DNA of 64,000 bases from Zizania palustris (Eukaryota; Streptophyta; Magnoliopsida; Poales; Poaceae), in NCBI GenBank assembly GCA_019279435.1, contig JAAALK010000288.1, forward strand, positions 55,727,624-55,791,623, in the 5' to 3' direction. Positions 10,051 to 21,540 of the stretch are shown here, piece after piece. The position numbers were made by a program, and so were the translations under genes. The notes under the pieces are model-generated. The model saw only the letters and a program-made list of their open reading frames with translations, did not search any database and was not told the DNA's origin. The stretch's first letter is position 1. Each line of letters begins with the position of its first letter.

Positions 10051-10709
10051 GGACTAAGGTTCTCGCGTACGTACCCACGGTCTAGCAGTTCTTGGACTTG
10101 TCGCTGAATTTCTTTAGTCTCTTCCGGATTTGTTCTATATGCAGCATGGTTTGGCAATGTCGCTCCTGGGATCAAGTCAATTTGATGCTCAATACCTCGA
10201 ATAGGTGGCAGCCCCAGAGGCATCTCCACTGGAAACACATCCTTATACTCCTGCAAAAGGTTAGTGACAGCAGAAGGCAAAGAAGTGGAAGAATCCTCAA
10301 ATGAAAACAAGATTTCTTTGCATATCAATGCATAACAAGGAGAATCAAACTCATTAACATCAACCAAATCAGATTTAGTAGCAAGCATAACACCCCCTTT
10401 CAATTTAATTCCATCCGACTTAGAGCTATTTTCTTTCTTATCTTTCTTAGGTGGGAAGATAGTGTTAGCTACTTGTTGATTTTTAGATTGTGGTGCAGTC
10501 TCTTTCTTGCTCTTCTCAAAACTCTCTTTCTCACATTGCATAATTTCAGTGGGAGTCATATGAAGCAAAGTAATTTTCTTTTCCTTGTGCATAAGTGTAT
10601 ATTTGTTACTCCTACCGTTATGTGTGGCATCCGTATCAAATTCCCATGGCCGACCCAATAAAAGTGAACATGCTTTCATGGGTACAACATCAAAATCAGC
10701 AAAGTCATG
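10032..10709 (-). pseudogene. Chromovirus-like protease C-terminal part and RT linker
   Basis: From 10709 leftward the frame reads HDFADFDVVPMKACSLLLGR and PWEFDTDATHNGR, the end of the aspartic protease region. A charged linker (EKESFEKSKKETAPQ) and the start of RT (VEMPLGLPPIRGIEHQIDL) follow. The frame is continuous with the protease segment at 61995 once Tat-1 and one copy of its 5-bp target are taken out, which shows the insertion point. Confidence 0.85.
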
Positions 10710-11203
10710 TGTTGGCGTAAAAGATTACGCTAACAGGTTCTCGAAGATTAAGAACTAACAAACGAAGAGTTTGTGAAGCGGACTATTTCAAGTCTCCAAA
10801 TTGGATAATAGCTCGAAGTAGTTCGATGTTGTGTATTGAATAGCTAAGTATTCGATGATCATTACAGAGTGAGAATGATGGTATTTATAGGTAAAAATCT
10901 TAAGGAAAAGATCTTTTTACCCCTCAATTACAACCAATACAGTGGAAACTATTCGGTACCCCTAATAGGGTTAAAATAGTAAAAGACTAATCTAATTAGA
11001 AAGAAGATAAGTCTTTCATCCTCGCTGGCAGATAAGCTCTCTGAAAATTTAACCTTCGAAGTCATACTCCGAACAGAAGCCTATATGGATTCTTCGAGCT
11101 TGATCATGCACTAGACCGGAGTTAATACTTGATCTTCGGTCTAGTAATTTGTCTTTGTCTTATAACTGTAGAGACCCTGGGGATGAAGTATTTTCCCCCA
11201 ACA
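10710..11203 (-). repeat. 3' LTR of Tat-1
   Basis: The 494-bp LTR starts TGTTGGCGTAAAAGATTAC (reverse complement of the U5 end) and ends CCCCCAACA. It pairs with 61502-61994; the two differ at scattered positions. On its right is GTAGCCCCTCGAACACG, the complement of the polypurine tract. Confidence 0.92.
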
Positions 11204-11530
11204 GTAGCCCCTCGAACACGCTTCTCCGAATGATTTGTAAAGTTAGGAGAGCAGTATACGCAAGAAACATAATCATGCACAGGGCTTAATAAAATGTACC
11301 AACCTTGGAAGCATTCAAAAATCTAGAAACTTCGAATCAACTTCCAAGCGGAGGTCTCATCTGAGCAGCTCCGAAGACAATTTTTACGAAGCTGAAAAGA
11401 CCATTAGACTCAAAATAGCAGTTATCCTTTTCTTTTAGAAGAAGTTATAATGTTGCTTTGTTTTTGGAAACGATAACGGTACAGAAGACGGAACGACGAG
11501 TATGAATGGTAAGAATCTACGAGTTCAGGC

Positions 11531-11540
11531 TATAAATAGA
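11531..11540 (+). promoter_or_regulatory. TATA box of the Tat-1 antisense gene
   Basis: GGCTATAAATAGAGG lies about 100 bp upstream of the antisense-gene ATG at 11637. The same box and spacing occur in Tat-2 (14882) and Tat-3 right arm (35521-35530, - strand), which argues for a real promoter distinct from the LTR. Confidence 0.65.
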
Positions 11541-11636
11541 GGGGCAAAGGTGCATTCAAGATACTTTACCCACTGCTCTCGCTCAATCCTTCTTCTAGCT
11601 TCCAAAACTCTAGTTCCAAACTTTCCACTCCGTTCA

Positions 11637-13176
11637 ATGGTGAAGACTAGCCACAAAGTGCCCGTAGCAGCTTCAACCTTGGCTAGGCAGCAAGCCATGG
11701 CGACGGCAGCAGCGGCGGCACCTGCGGGGAATCCCCAACAGGCCGGCCCCCACGACCTCCTCCCAGCATCTTCCAAGTACCCGGATCAGTCCTACAACTT
11801 GGGGCCATCGACCTGCAAGAAGAAGACCATCGCAGCAGCGATTGCGGGGAAAGTTAGCCCGGGAGTTAAGATTCGTCAACCTGGCTAGGAAGCAATCCCC
11901 TCGCCTTGGCCCGGAGAGGTGGTTGTTTTCGAAGCATTCTTCGAGGCTGGGTTAGGGCTTCCTGCGGTAGACTTCTTGTCTAAGGCGTTGGAGCTTTTCC
12001 ATGTCACTCTTCCTCAACTGTCTCGTGATCTTCGAATGGGCAATGCGAGCCGAAGGTTGCGAAGGAAGGGCAGAAATCTTCGCAATGCTCCACAAGGCTT
12101 CCTGCTAGCCGAAGACTTATCTGGGCTCCGGAGGAGAGAAAATAGTAGTTGCATTTGGCAGTATCAACTTCCGGCTCCGGGATGAGTTCCAGACTCGATT
12201 TCTGGCGAAGGCCATCAACGCTAGATGGTACACAGACTGGATTCTTCGCTGGTTCTACACCGAAGTGGGAGTAGACAACACTTTGACCGGGCCTCTAAAA
12301 GACATATATTTCCGGAGGGAAGCCGAAGTTCATCCGGATCCGGGCGAGCTCGAAGCTCACCTCAATCTGCTGCAAACAATAAGTCACCGCATGAGCATGC
12401 GGGACTTAGCGGAGGAGTTCATCGGGCTCCGGATTCCGCCTCTGATGGCCAACTGGCCTATTAACTTCGAAGAGAATCTGGAGGGTGGACTCCGAGAAAT
12501 CTCTTCGAGCTCTGCAGGTAACTTCGGAAACTGCAAAATGTTTTATATACACTAATTTCATAAAAAATGATATGACTGAAATAAATCTTATCTTTCAGCT
12601 CCACACGCTACCCTGACTTCAGAGCAAGTTGTACGGGCTTCGGAGAAGATCCTCGGAGCCCCTACTCTCGCTAAGAAGGAATGGAGAGTGAAGCTGGTGG
12701 GCCGTTGGGAGCGGTTCAACCGATTATAGAGTGTACTCAAAGTTGACGCTCCTTTACTTCCGGACTGGAGCACCTCCGGACGAAGTGATAACTGCTGTTC
12801 TTGGAGAGATTTCAGCAGCTAATCCTTTGGTCCCCAACTCCGAATCTGAGGAAGACTTCGAAGAGGCATTCGAGCCTCCGAGAAGTCCCATACTCATCCG
12901 TCGACAGAATGTCAAAGGTAAGCCTTAGTTGAGTACTTTTCCTTTCTTTTCGTGTCCTGCAAAGTTTATGCAATATATAATACCTTTGGTTTTACAGGAT
13001 CAACTCCTACCGTGAAGACTGCGCCTGAAACTTCGACATCTCCGAAGTTAATTCCAGAGGAGGCTATGAAAATGGGGCCTGGAAAAGGTAAAGGAAAAGT
13101 GGATCCTTTGCCTGCTCCGATTTTTGGATTAACCCCGTCAGAATCTACAGGCGGAGGCCAGTCCACGGAAGGGGGC
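11637..13176 (+). pseudogene. Antisense gene of Tat-1, exons 1-3a (Transposase_28-like)
   Basis: The gene runs opposite to gag-pol. Exon 1 is 11637-12517 (starts MVKTSHKVPVAAS), exon 2 is 12599-12917 and exon 3 begins at 12998, with GT-AG introns between them. Exon 1 contains GEVVVFEAFFEAGLGLPAVD, the core of the Transposase_28-like domain. A stop follows IRQPG where the other copies have Lys, exon 1 carries further frame breaks, and exon 2 has a stop and a deletion. At 13176 the exon is cut by Tat-2 and resumes at 53583. The product has no established function; similar antisense ORFs are known in Tat-lineage elements. Confidence 0.75.
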
Positions 13177-13671
13177 TGTTGGCGTAAAAGATTACGCTAA
13201 CAGGTTTCTAGAAATTAGAAATTAACAAACGAAGTGTTTGTGAAGTAAACTATTTCAAGCCTCCGAAGTGAATAATAGCTCAAAACAGTTCGAAGATGTG
13301 TATTGAATAACTTCGTATTCCCTCTCCATTACAGAGTAAAACGGGGGGTATTTATAGGCCAAAACCTTAAGGAAAAGACCTTTTTACCCCTCTATTACAA
13401 CCGACATAGTGGAAACTATTCAGTACCCTTAATAGGGCTAAAACGGTGAAAGACTAATCTAATGGAAAAGAAGATAAGCCTTCAATCTTAGCTGGCAAAA
13501 AGGTTCTCTGAGGAGTCTAAGTTCGAAGATTTACTCCGAACTAGAGTTCGCCTATAATCTTCGAACTCAACCCAGGTCAACCGGAGTTGGACATTACAGA
13601 ACTTCAGCTAAATAGCTTGTCTTCGTCTTGTTGTAATAGTAACCCTGAGGATGAAGTATTTCCCCCCAACA
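13177..13671 (-). repeat. 3' LTR of Tat-2
   Basis: 495 bp, TGTTGGCGTAAAAG...CCCCCCAACA. It shares with 40798-41291 variants such as AATAACT(T/C)CGTATTCC and a 3' half distinct from Tat-1. The polypurine complement GTAGACCCTCGAATACG follows. Confidence 0.92.
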
Positions 13672-13815
13672 GTAGACCCTCGAATACGCTTCTTCGCTAG
13701 ATCTATAACATTAGGAGAGCAGTATACGCAAGAAAAACAATCATGCGTAGGGGTTAACGGATTTAATCACCCTCCGAAATACATGAAGATTCAAGACTTC
13801 GAATTGATTCCTAAG

Positions 13816-14694
13816 TGTTGGGGGAATAAGTTTTCCCTTGAACAGGGGCCAAATGACGTCAGCCTCCGACAGCCTTCGGTCTGAAGCCCAACACTGTCGA
13901 AGCCTGTTCCTTTCTGGAGAACTGTTTCCAAGCCCCAAGGTTCACTTCGAAGCCCTCTGGAGCGAGGCCTCCGGACGCCTTCGGAGCCCTCCGGAGCGAA
14001 GCGCTCAAGATCCCTTGAAATTTGCCAGAAGCTAAGTCTCAGGCTAACTTCGAAGTTAGCCTCTAGGCCTTGTTCAGAGTTAACCTTCGAGCTCCCTTCG
14101 GAGCACCTCTGAGCCAGTCTCCGAGATCCTAGTTCAGAGCCTAGATCGGAGTATACTTCGAAGCCCACTTCGGAGTGTACTTCGAAGCCTCCCTTGCAGC
14201 CTCCGCCTGAAGAGCTCCGGCCCCTACTCCGAATCCAGCAGATATTTACACCTCGCTACAATGTAGAAGCCATACCAGGGGCTCCTCTGCCCCTAGTATG
14301 TCGTTTAGCTAGTCAAGAAGTGACGTTGTCTGACACATCTGTAAAGCTGTAAAGCAATTTTGTACTAGTAGCTAGCTCCTTTTCCCCTTTTTGCCCCTGT
14401 GAGCCTAGGACTTATAGAGGGCATTTTGGTCTTTTCCTTTGGCCTGCGTGCCTATAAAAGCAGGGCCAAGCCCTTGTAACAGGATAGCGTCTCCAGGGCC
14501 ATGAAACCCTGGAGTTCACTACACCACACCGAGGCATACCATGCCAAATCCACCACAAACTGGACGTAGGGCTATTATCCCCTAGGGGAGGTCCAAACCA
14601 GTATAAATCCTTTCTCCCTCTGAGAGAACCCTTCGAGGTTCATTTTACACACATATACAAAACCTGTGCTGTAGCTAACACAATTGCTACAACA
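13816..14694. mobile_element. Solo LTR (879 bp) of an unassigned LTR retrotransposon
   Basis: It starts TGTTGGGGGAATAAG and ends ATTGCTACAACA, and is flanked by CTAAG on both sides (13811-13815 and 14695-14699). It contains GCCTATAAAAGCAGG near 14451, a plausible promoter on the + strand. There is no coding sequence. It lies between the Tat-2 3' LTR and the antisense gene, and lengthens that interval to 1.3 kb compared with about 430-460 bp in Tat-1 and Tat-3. The centre is rich in TTCGAAG and CTCCGGAG words. Confidence 0.88.
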
Positions 14695-14881
14695 CTAAGG
14701 AAGTTACATTCGAACAATCCCAGAATTAACTTAAGAAGTATGAAAGCCTTTTAGACTTAGAAGAAATATCCGTTGGCCTTTTCCTTTTAGCAGAAGTTAC
14801 GCGGTGCATTAACTTCGTAAATGGTAACGGTCAAGAATGTGAATCGTCAAATGTGAACGGTAAAAAATTGGGGGGTTGGGC

Positions 14882-14890
14882 TATAAATAG
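14882..14890 (+). promoter_or_regulatory. TATA box of the Tat-2 antisense gene
   Basis: GGGCTATAAATAGAGG sits about 100 bp before the ATG at 14984, matching the position in Tat-1 and Tat-3. Confidence 0.65.
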
Positions 14891-14983
14891 AGGACCCAGA
14901 CACTTCTCGAATACCTTTCTCACCGTCTTTGCGCAACCAATATTTAGCCTCCAGACTCTAGCTTTAGCATTCGGTGTGAATTC

Positions 14984-17900
14984 ATGGCGAAAACTAGCTT
15001 CAAGGCTCCTGGGGCGACTTCGGCCCTAGCCCGGCATCAAGCTGTGGCTGCGGTAGCGGCACCAACATCGGCGGCGGCTCCGATGGTGGCGGCTCCAGCG
15101 GTGGTGGCTCCGACGAGGAATCCTCAACAGATTGGCCCTCATGATCTCCTCCCGGCTTCATTCGAAGTATCCGGACCAGTCTTATAAACTGGGGCCATCT
15201 ACTTGCAAGAGGGAGACGATCGCAGTGGCAGTATAGGGAAGATTGGCTCGGAGGTCATCATCCGTAAACCTGGAAAGGAGGCCATCCCTTCACCGAGGCC
15301 TGGAGAAGTTGTAGTCTTCGAAGCCTTCTTCGAAGCGGGGTTAGGACTCCCAGCAGTGGACTTCCTATCGGAGGTATTGGATCTGTTTCATGTTACCCTT
15401 CCTCAACTATCTCCGAATGCAATATCGCGCTTGGCCATCTTCGAATGGGCGCTGCGAGCTGAAGGCTGCGAAGGAAGAGCAGAAATCTTTGCAGCACTGC
15501 ATAGGGCATCTTGCCAACCAAAAACTTACCAAGGCTCCGGAGGGGAGAAAATCGTAGTAGCCTTCGGCAGTATCAACTTCAGACTCCGGGACGAATTCCA
15601 ACTGCGATTTCCAGTGAAGGCCATCAACACCAGATGGTACACAGATTGGATTCTCCGGTGGTTCTATGCGAAGTTGGAGCAGGCAGCCCTCTGGCCGGAC
15701 CTCTGCAAGACATATACTTCCGAAGAGAAGCCCAAGTTCACCCAGACCCCGGCCAGCTCGAAGCTCGCCTTAGCCTGCTCCAAAGGATTAGTCACCGCAT
15801 GAGTATGCGGGACTTAGCAGAGGAGTTCATCGGACTTTAAATTCCTCCTCTGATGGCCAACTGGCCGATCACCTTCGAAGAAGATCCGGAGGGTGGACTC
15901 CGAAAATTTCTTCGAACTCAAGCCCTGCAGGTAGCTTCGAGAAACAACATGTTTTATATACGATTATTTGATGAAATGTCTAATACAAACTTATCTTTCA
16001 GCTTCTCAAGCCCCTATGACTTTGGAGCAAGTTGTTCGAGCTTCGGAGAAGATTCTAGGAGCTCCAACTCCGGCCGAAAAAGAGTGGAGAACAAAGCTAG
16101 TGGGCAGTTGGGAGCGACTCAACCGAGTATGGGGCGTACTCGGAGTTGCAGCCCCCCTTTCGGACTGGGTGCCTTCTGAGCAAGGCCCGAATAAGAGGAA
16201 AGCGGATGCTGAGACTTCGGCTCTGGCCAAGACCCTAGTGAAAAAACTAGCCCAAAAGCCGAAGAATGTGGCTCCTTCAAGACCCGTGGCTTTGCCTTCT
16301 GATTCATCTAAAGATGAGGGAGTTAGAGAAATGCAAAGGGCTTTCGTGGACCTAATTACCGAAGATGATGCCCAGGCAGATGTAGACACCAGCGATGCAG
16401 CAAGCGTGCCAGATGCTCCAGGTAGCTCCGGACAGGCTGGGACCTCAAGCGTCCAGCCTGACTTGCCGCATCAAGAAGCCCCTGTTATTGAAGGCGGAGT
16501 CGAAGTTACAGCTGAACAAGCTTCGATTCCGGATGAAGTGGTAGTTGTGGCTCCAAGGGAGGCTCCAACAGTCAACCCTTCGGTTCCAAACTTCGAGTCT
16601 GATGACGACTTCGAAGTGGCCTTCGACCCTCCGAGTAGCCCCGTGCTCATCCGCCGACAGGACTTCGGAGGTAAACTTCACTTGAACCGCCTTTTTCTTC
16701 ACCCTATAAAATTATGCGATATATAATACCTTTGTTTTAGCAGGGTCCGCTCCCATGGAGGTGACTCCTTCCGTGAATACTGCTCCGGGGACTTCGACAT
16801 CTCCGAGGTCGGTTCCAAAAGCTGCGCAAGTGGGACCTGGAAAAGGTAAAGGAAAAATGGACCCCTTTCCTACTCCGAACTCTGGATTAACTCCGTCTGA
16901 ATCAATAGACGGAGGTCAATCTACGGAGGGGGGCCTGTCCACCGAGGTCTCCGAAGATGATGCGCAGCACTCCGACCCTTCGCCGAACGAAGACGATCAA
17001 AGGGCTCTATCCATGCTCCCCCTCCTAGCTCCTTTTCTGGAGCGAAGGACCAGACTTCGGGCCCTGCTCGAGCCTTTGGATCGAGCTAACCGCGAAGTTG
17101 GGGAAACGAACTTAGTAGCTATACTTAGCGAAGCCGAGGGTTCGGAGCTGAATGCATCCTTAGAACGGGCAGCATACCAGGTATGAAGTATCTGCAAAAC
17201 AAGATTAATTTCAACTTATAAACAATTCCTCACCTTGCTTTTTCTCCTCGCAGCAAATAGTCTTGGCTCGGGCTGCAGCCATCTCAAACGAGTGAGGATA
17301 CCTTCGTCTTCAGGAGAGGATTACTGCTCTCTAGAGGAGTCTTAAAGGCTCCGAAGTTTGAATCTCTAGTTTATACGAGATGGTTGTAGTGGAAAGGAGG
17401 GACAGACTTGGTCTGGAAGCTACAAATAAGAAGCTCGAAGCCACGGCGGGGGCTGAGCTGGTTAAGCTTCAAGAGAAGAAGGCTAAGGCCATGGAGGAAG
17501 CCGGTAACCTGCTTAGCCAAAAGAGCTCTCTAGCTACAGAGGTAGCTAGATTATCCGCTGTGGTAGATGAGCTAACTTCATCAAGGGATGCTTTAATTGA
17601 AGATAAAGTGAAGTCGAAGAAGGTAGCCGCGGAGGTCATGAATAACCTTTTAGGTGTTCTAGAGTACTTCGATACTCTTTGGACACTACCTTCGAGTGAC
17701 AACGTCCCGTTACTGCGACGGTTAAAGATGATCCAAGGAGCAGCGAAGATGATGAAGACAGCGGGTATTCAGTATGGAGAAATCTCTGGCCAAGTAGCTG
17801 CTCTCGGAGTACTTCGCTACTACAAGGATCTAGGGCTATCAGTAGCACCAGATTCGGGGGCAGCTCCCATTACCTTTGATGACAATCAATTGCTAAACCC

Positions 17901-18627
17901 TTCCGAAGATGTGGCCGCAGCTTGGCAAGCCTTCCAAACTTCATGGAGAGCCGAAGGTCGCACAACGGTCAAGGCTTGGATCGATGAAGGGCATCGCCAG
18001 AAACAAGCTCGGTCTCAAGCTTCGAGCAGCCAGCCTCCGCCGGATCCGCAGGTTTAGTTTTGTTTAGGGGTCCAAATATGTAAACATTATGCTTTCATCT
18101 ATTATGAATGAAAACTTATTTATCGTGTTTTTAGGCTTCCCAACCTCGTATGGATGATGTCGAAGTATTAAATGTTACCGAAGAACTTCGCCTGCTATGG
18201 GCTATCTTCGATCTTTTAAAACTTCACAAACGACCTTGATTTTTGATTCCTCGAGAAAGCTCCGGTGCAATTGCGCCCGAAATATGCAAAGATATATTAT
18301 CTTATATTAAAGAGGAAAAAAAGAAGTTATCTTGGAAGCTTCATCCTTGAAGACGTTGAATGGTCCAAAGACGAGGATATTGCTGAAGAACAAGGAAAGA
18401 AGCCTGAAGAACTTCGAAGCTGGGAGAGAATCCCCGAGCGACTTCGAACTTGGGCTGAACTTCAACAAGAACAAAAAGATTTTCGAGCTTCGAAAGGAGG
18501 GAGAAGAATTAAATGTAAAGTTATCAAGACTCCGAGCTCTGGAACTAGTCGCCCCGACTTTAGTGGTAGCTCTAGAGATCGAAGGGGTCTTCGATTCCTT
18601 CTCGGTATAGACACATATTTTTTGTAA
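14984..18627 (+). pseudogene. Antisense gene of Tat-2, five exons
   Basis: Exons are 14984-15930, 16002-16670, about 16744-17180, 17254-18051 and 18135-18627, all with GT-AG introns at the same positions as in Tat-3. Exon 1 begins MAKTSFKAPGATSALARHQ and carries the Transposase_28-like region (RPGEVVVFEAFFEAGLGLPA, LSPNAISRLAIFEWALRAEG). Exons 2 and 3 are Ser/Pro/Glu-rich, with basic patches such as KKLAQKPKN. Exon 4 is coiled-coil-like and ends with ITFDDNQLLNPSEDVAAAWQ and WRAEGRTTVKAWIDEGHRQK. Exon 5 ends with RDRRGLRFLLGIDTYFL. Frame breaks occur in exon 1 (near 15187) and exon 4 (stops around 17290-17370). Cellular role is unknown. Confidence 0.8.
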
Positions 18628-18929
18628 TGTAATGTAATCTGTTTGAATAATAAAGATTAAGATTTCAAAATTGTCTCCTTATTTCCCAGCCGCTCTTTGG
18701 GCGTAAGCAACTTTGAAGTGTAGTCGAAGATGGTTAGGCACAAAGAAAAAGACTTAAGAGTACAATTTGGGAGGTTCGGAGCCCCTCAGCAACTTAGGGA
18801 TTAATTAAATTCTCCAAAATGTCTTCGACTACTTGGAGTCTGAAAACTGGTAACTTAATACCTTTTGTTTGAAAGTAGTCACTTCGTACTAAATTCTCGG
18901 ACACCTTAGTGTCCAAAATGATTGGTCAC

Positions 18930-19200
18930 TTTGGACTCTTTTTATAGATATTCGGAGCATATCAGCTCAAACTCTGTTTTGTTTGGCCTCCTTCGGCTCT
19001 TTTTGCGAATGCTATCAAACCGATGGTTTGGAATTCGCAGTGGTCTCCTTAGACTCTTTTTTACGAATGCTTTCAAGCCGGAGCTTGGAATTCGTAGTGT
19101 TTGGTCTCCTTCGACTCTTTTTACGGATGCTTTCAAGCCGGTGGCTTGGAATCCGTTTTTCAGTGACTTTCCCACCTCGTCGGAAACTTCGAACCAGTGA
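18930..19200. repeat. Minisatellite between integrase and antisense gene of Tat-2
   Basis: Diverged ~61-70-bp units contain GACTCTTTTTACGAATGCTT and a short palindrome CAAGCCGGTGGCTTGG. Equivalent arrays lie in the same place in Tat-3 (both arms) and Tat-1. Long 3' UTR tandem repeats are known in Tat-lineage elements. Confidence 0.8.
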
Positions 19201-19364
19201 TTCGATGTCCGAAAAATTGGTTCAAATTAATGACACTTCCCTGACAGCCAACTTCGTTCTTCCAGTGCGTCCACTAGAAGTAGGAAGTGTTTGTGAGGTA
19301 GGCATTATCTGAACCATGAACTTTATTAATTCAGAAGGTGTTTACAAATGATTACAGGGAGCCC

Positions 19365-20242
19365 CTATGCGAAATATCGCTTTAAGTGCTCCGCATGCCA
19401 GGCATGCTTTAACTCTTCTCCTTCTAAATTAGCTAGCTTAAAAGAACCAGGGCGACCTGAACGGATAATTATGTATGGAACTTTCCACTTATTCCCTAAT
19501 TTCCCTGGTGCTATAATGCTTCGCAAAACCAAATGACTCGGTTTGAGTTCATTAAGCTTAACCTTCGGGTCAAACCAAGTCTTCGTCTGCTGCTGATATT
19601 TTGACAAATTGGCAACAGCTCGAAGTCTTGTTTCTTCTATTAAATCAAGTGAAGTTTGCCTTTCTGCTTCTATTTTCGGTTCGGTGCTGCGAAGAGATCT
19701 TCCTTTAAGCTCCGTTGGTGTCATAGCTTCATCTCCGAATAATAGTCTGAAAGGAGTGAAACCTATGGACCTTGTTTGAGTGGTCCGAATGGACCATAAA
19801 ATCTTTGGGAGCTCTTCAGTCCATAGTCCTTTTGCCAATCCTACTATTCTTCGATTCAATCCTGACAAGATATTACCATTGGCTCTTTCAACAGCTCCGT
19901 TAGACTGAGGATGGCGCACTGCAGCGAAGCATATTTGTATGCCAAGATCTTCACAAAACTTCCTGAAGGGCTCGGCATCAAACTGTGTCCCATTGTCAAC
20001 TGTGACCTGCCGAGGCACTCCGAACCGGCATATAATACTTTTCCAGAAAAAATTTTGTACATTATTCGAAGTGATAGCTGTGAGGGGCTCTGCTTCGACC
20101 CACTTGGAAAAATACTCAATTGCTACCACTGCGAATTTTAAATTTCCTTTTGCTACTAGAAAGGGGCCAATAAGGTCCATGCCCCATCTGGCCATGGGCC
20201 ACACTGGGGCAATTACTTAAAGAGTTGTTGGCGGACGATGAC
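19365..20242 (-). pseudogene. Tat-2 integrase, catalytic core and C-terminus
   Basis: From 20204 leftward the frame is open for 279 codons. It contains ARWGMDLIGPF (first Asp), VDNGTQFDAEPFRKF (second Asp) and HPQSNGAVERANG (Glu), then the C-terminal part WFDPKVKLNELKPSHLVLR to HAWHAEHLKRYFA. The DDE triad is intact here. Upstream the gene is broken at 20242/20243 by the left end of the Tat-3 palindrome, in the codons just after the H2C2 zinc region. Confidence 0.9.
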
Positions 20243-20525
20243 TGTTGGCGTAAAAGATTACGCTAACATGTTTCTGTAGATTAGAAACTAACAAACGAAG
20301 TGTTTGCGAAGTGAACTGTTCTAAGCCTCCGAAAGGATAACAACTTAGAATAGTTCGAATGTGTGTATTGAATAACTTGTATTCGGTCCTTATTACAGGG
20401 TTAAACGGGGGGTATTTATAGGCTCAAACATTAAGGAAAAGACCTATTTACCCCTCTGTTACAACCGACATAGTGGAAACTATTCGGTACCCTTGATAGG
20501 GCTAAAATGGTAAAAGACTAATCTA
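20243..20525 (-). repeat. Left-end LTR of Tat-3, truncated by the gap
   Basis: TGTTGGCGTAAAAGATTACG through GTGAAAGACTAATCTA-like sequence. It matches the reverse complement of 35858-36352 (for example GCGAAGTGAACTGTT, shared only by these two). About 210 bp of the LTR are missing into the N run. Confidence 0.88.
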
Positions 20526-20625
20526 NNNNNNNNNNNNNNNNNNNNNNNNNNNNNNNNNNNNNNNNNNNNNNNNNNNNNNNNNNNNNNNNNNNNNNNNNNN
20601 NNNNNNNNNNNNNNNNNNNNNNNNN
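20526..20625. other. Assembly gap (100 N)
   Basis: Exactly 100 N. By comparison with the right arm, the missing part should hold the rest of the LTR, the upstream region and most of exon 1 of the antisense gene, as well as the start of the SIRE-like LTR, so the true distance is probably over 1.4 kb. Confidence 0.95.
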
Positions 20626-21540
20626 GAAACGGCGACCAGAGGGGGGGTGAATGGGAGCTTTTAAAAATTTCGGGCTAAAAACTAGCCTTCAGTTTGGTTC
20701 TGTCTTCTGCGGAACATGCTTCGAACACAACCTTCGAAGGTCTGGTTCGGAGGTACTTTGACAGCTCCGAACACAGGCTTCGCAGGAGCAAAAGTTCGAA
20801 GCCTAGAAGACTTTGCTCACTAACAACCCTCGAAAATCTACTCTGCTAAGTCAGTGCAGGCTCCGCACACAGGGTGCTTCGAGCAGGCTTTGCACTTCAC
20901 CCTTCGCAAGAGTGGACAACCCTCTGAGGACTCCGATCAAGTACTTGGCAACAGCAACTGGTGCTGGGCTTTGTACACGAAGGTCTACACGCACACAATT
21001 GGACTTCACTAAGGGCTTCGACACAAGAAGCAAACGGGCTTCGAACAGGGCTTCGCTAGTAAGCTGTGAGGTCTGGCCTCAAGTTACACAGAGCGACAGC
21101 ACACTGAAAACACACTTCGCACAGAAACAACCTCCGCCTAGACAGGCTTCGGTGCACTATAACTAGCGAGGTATGTAACGCGAGCTCAAGCAAAAAGCAC
21201 AAAGAAGCAGGGCTTCGCCGCTTGAACAAGGAACACAAATAATTGAACTCTGGATGAATACAGCGAGGTATGTGGCTACAGGAGCTCAACAGTAAATGCT
21301 CAAAGTGTTAAATGTTACCTACCGAGCCCCCATATTTATAGCCCACAGTTCACCCAAAGGAAATGACTACACTACCCCTAGGGTTTACAAAGGATTTGAC
21401 TCTACAGAACTAAGGGGTACAAAAGGTAGTCCACCTTTATTCTGGAGGCTTCTCTGTCAGCTTTGCAGAGGGGACAGTGTCAGCCTTTTACAGAACAGAC
21501 AGTGTCAGCCTTTGCAGTCTTTGACCTTCTGTGATGAGGA

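Larger units (their letters stand above)
6622..10709 (-). mobile_element. Ty3/gypsy chromovirus-like element, left part (3' LTR, integrase, RNase H, RT)
   Basis: The element lies on the - strand. Reading leftward from 10709 it gives the protease/RT linker, RT, RNase H, integrase, a C-terminal tail, a 3' UTR and the 3' LTR ending at 6622. Its other part is at 61995-62885, separated by the 51-kb Tat-1 nest. The 5-bp repeat TCATG at 10705-10709 and 61995-61999, together with reading-frame continuity across it, proves the split. A methionine-tRNA-type primer site (TGGTATCAGAGC) is present in a captured segment at 8362-8373. No chromodomain is evident. The C-terminal region resembles CRM-like grass elements, but this is from memory. 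Confidence 0.85.

Noticed and set aside
18920..19312. Frames with repeated LRLFLRMLS or PSALFTEVYQPMAWTP that look like repeat proteins (also at 26654-27057, 30901-31448 and 55708-56015)
   Set aside because: They are translations of the 61-bp minisatellite in several frames; no frame is favoured and none has a conserved start.
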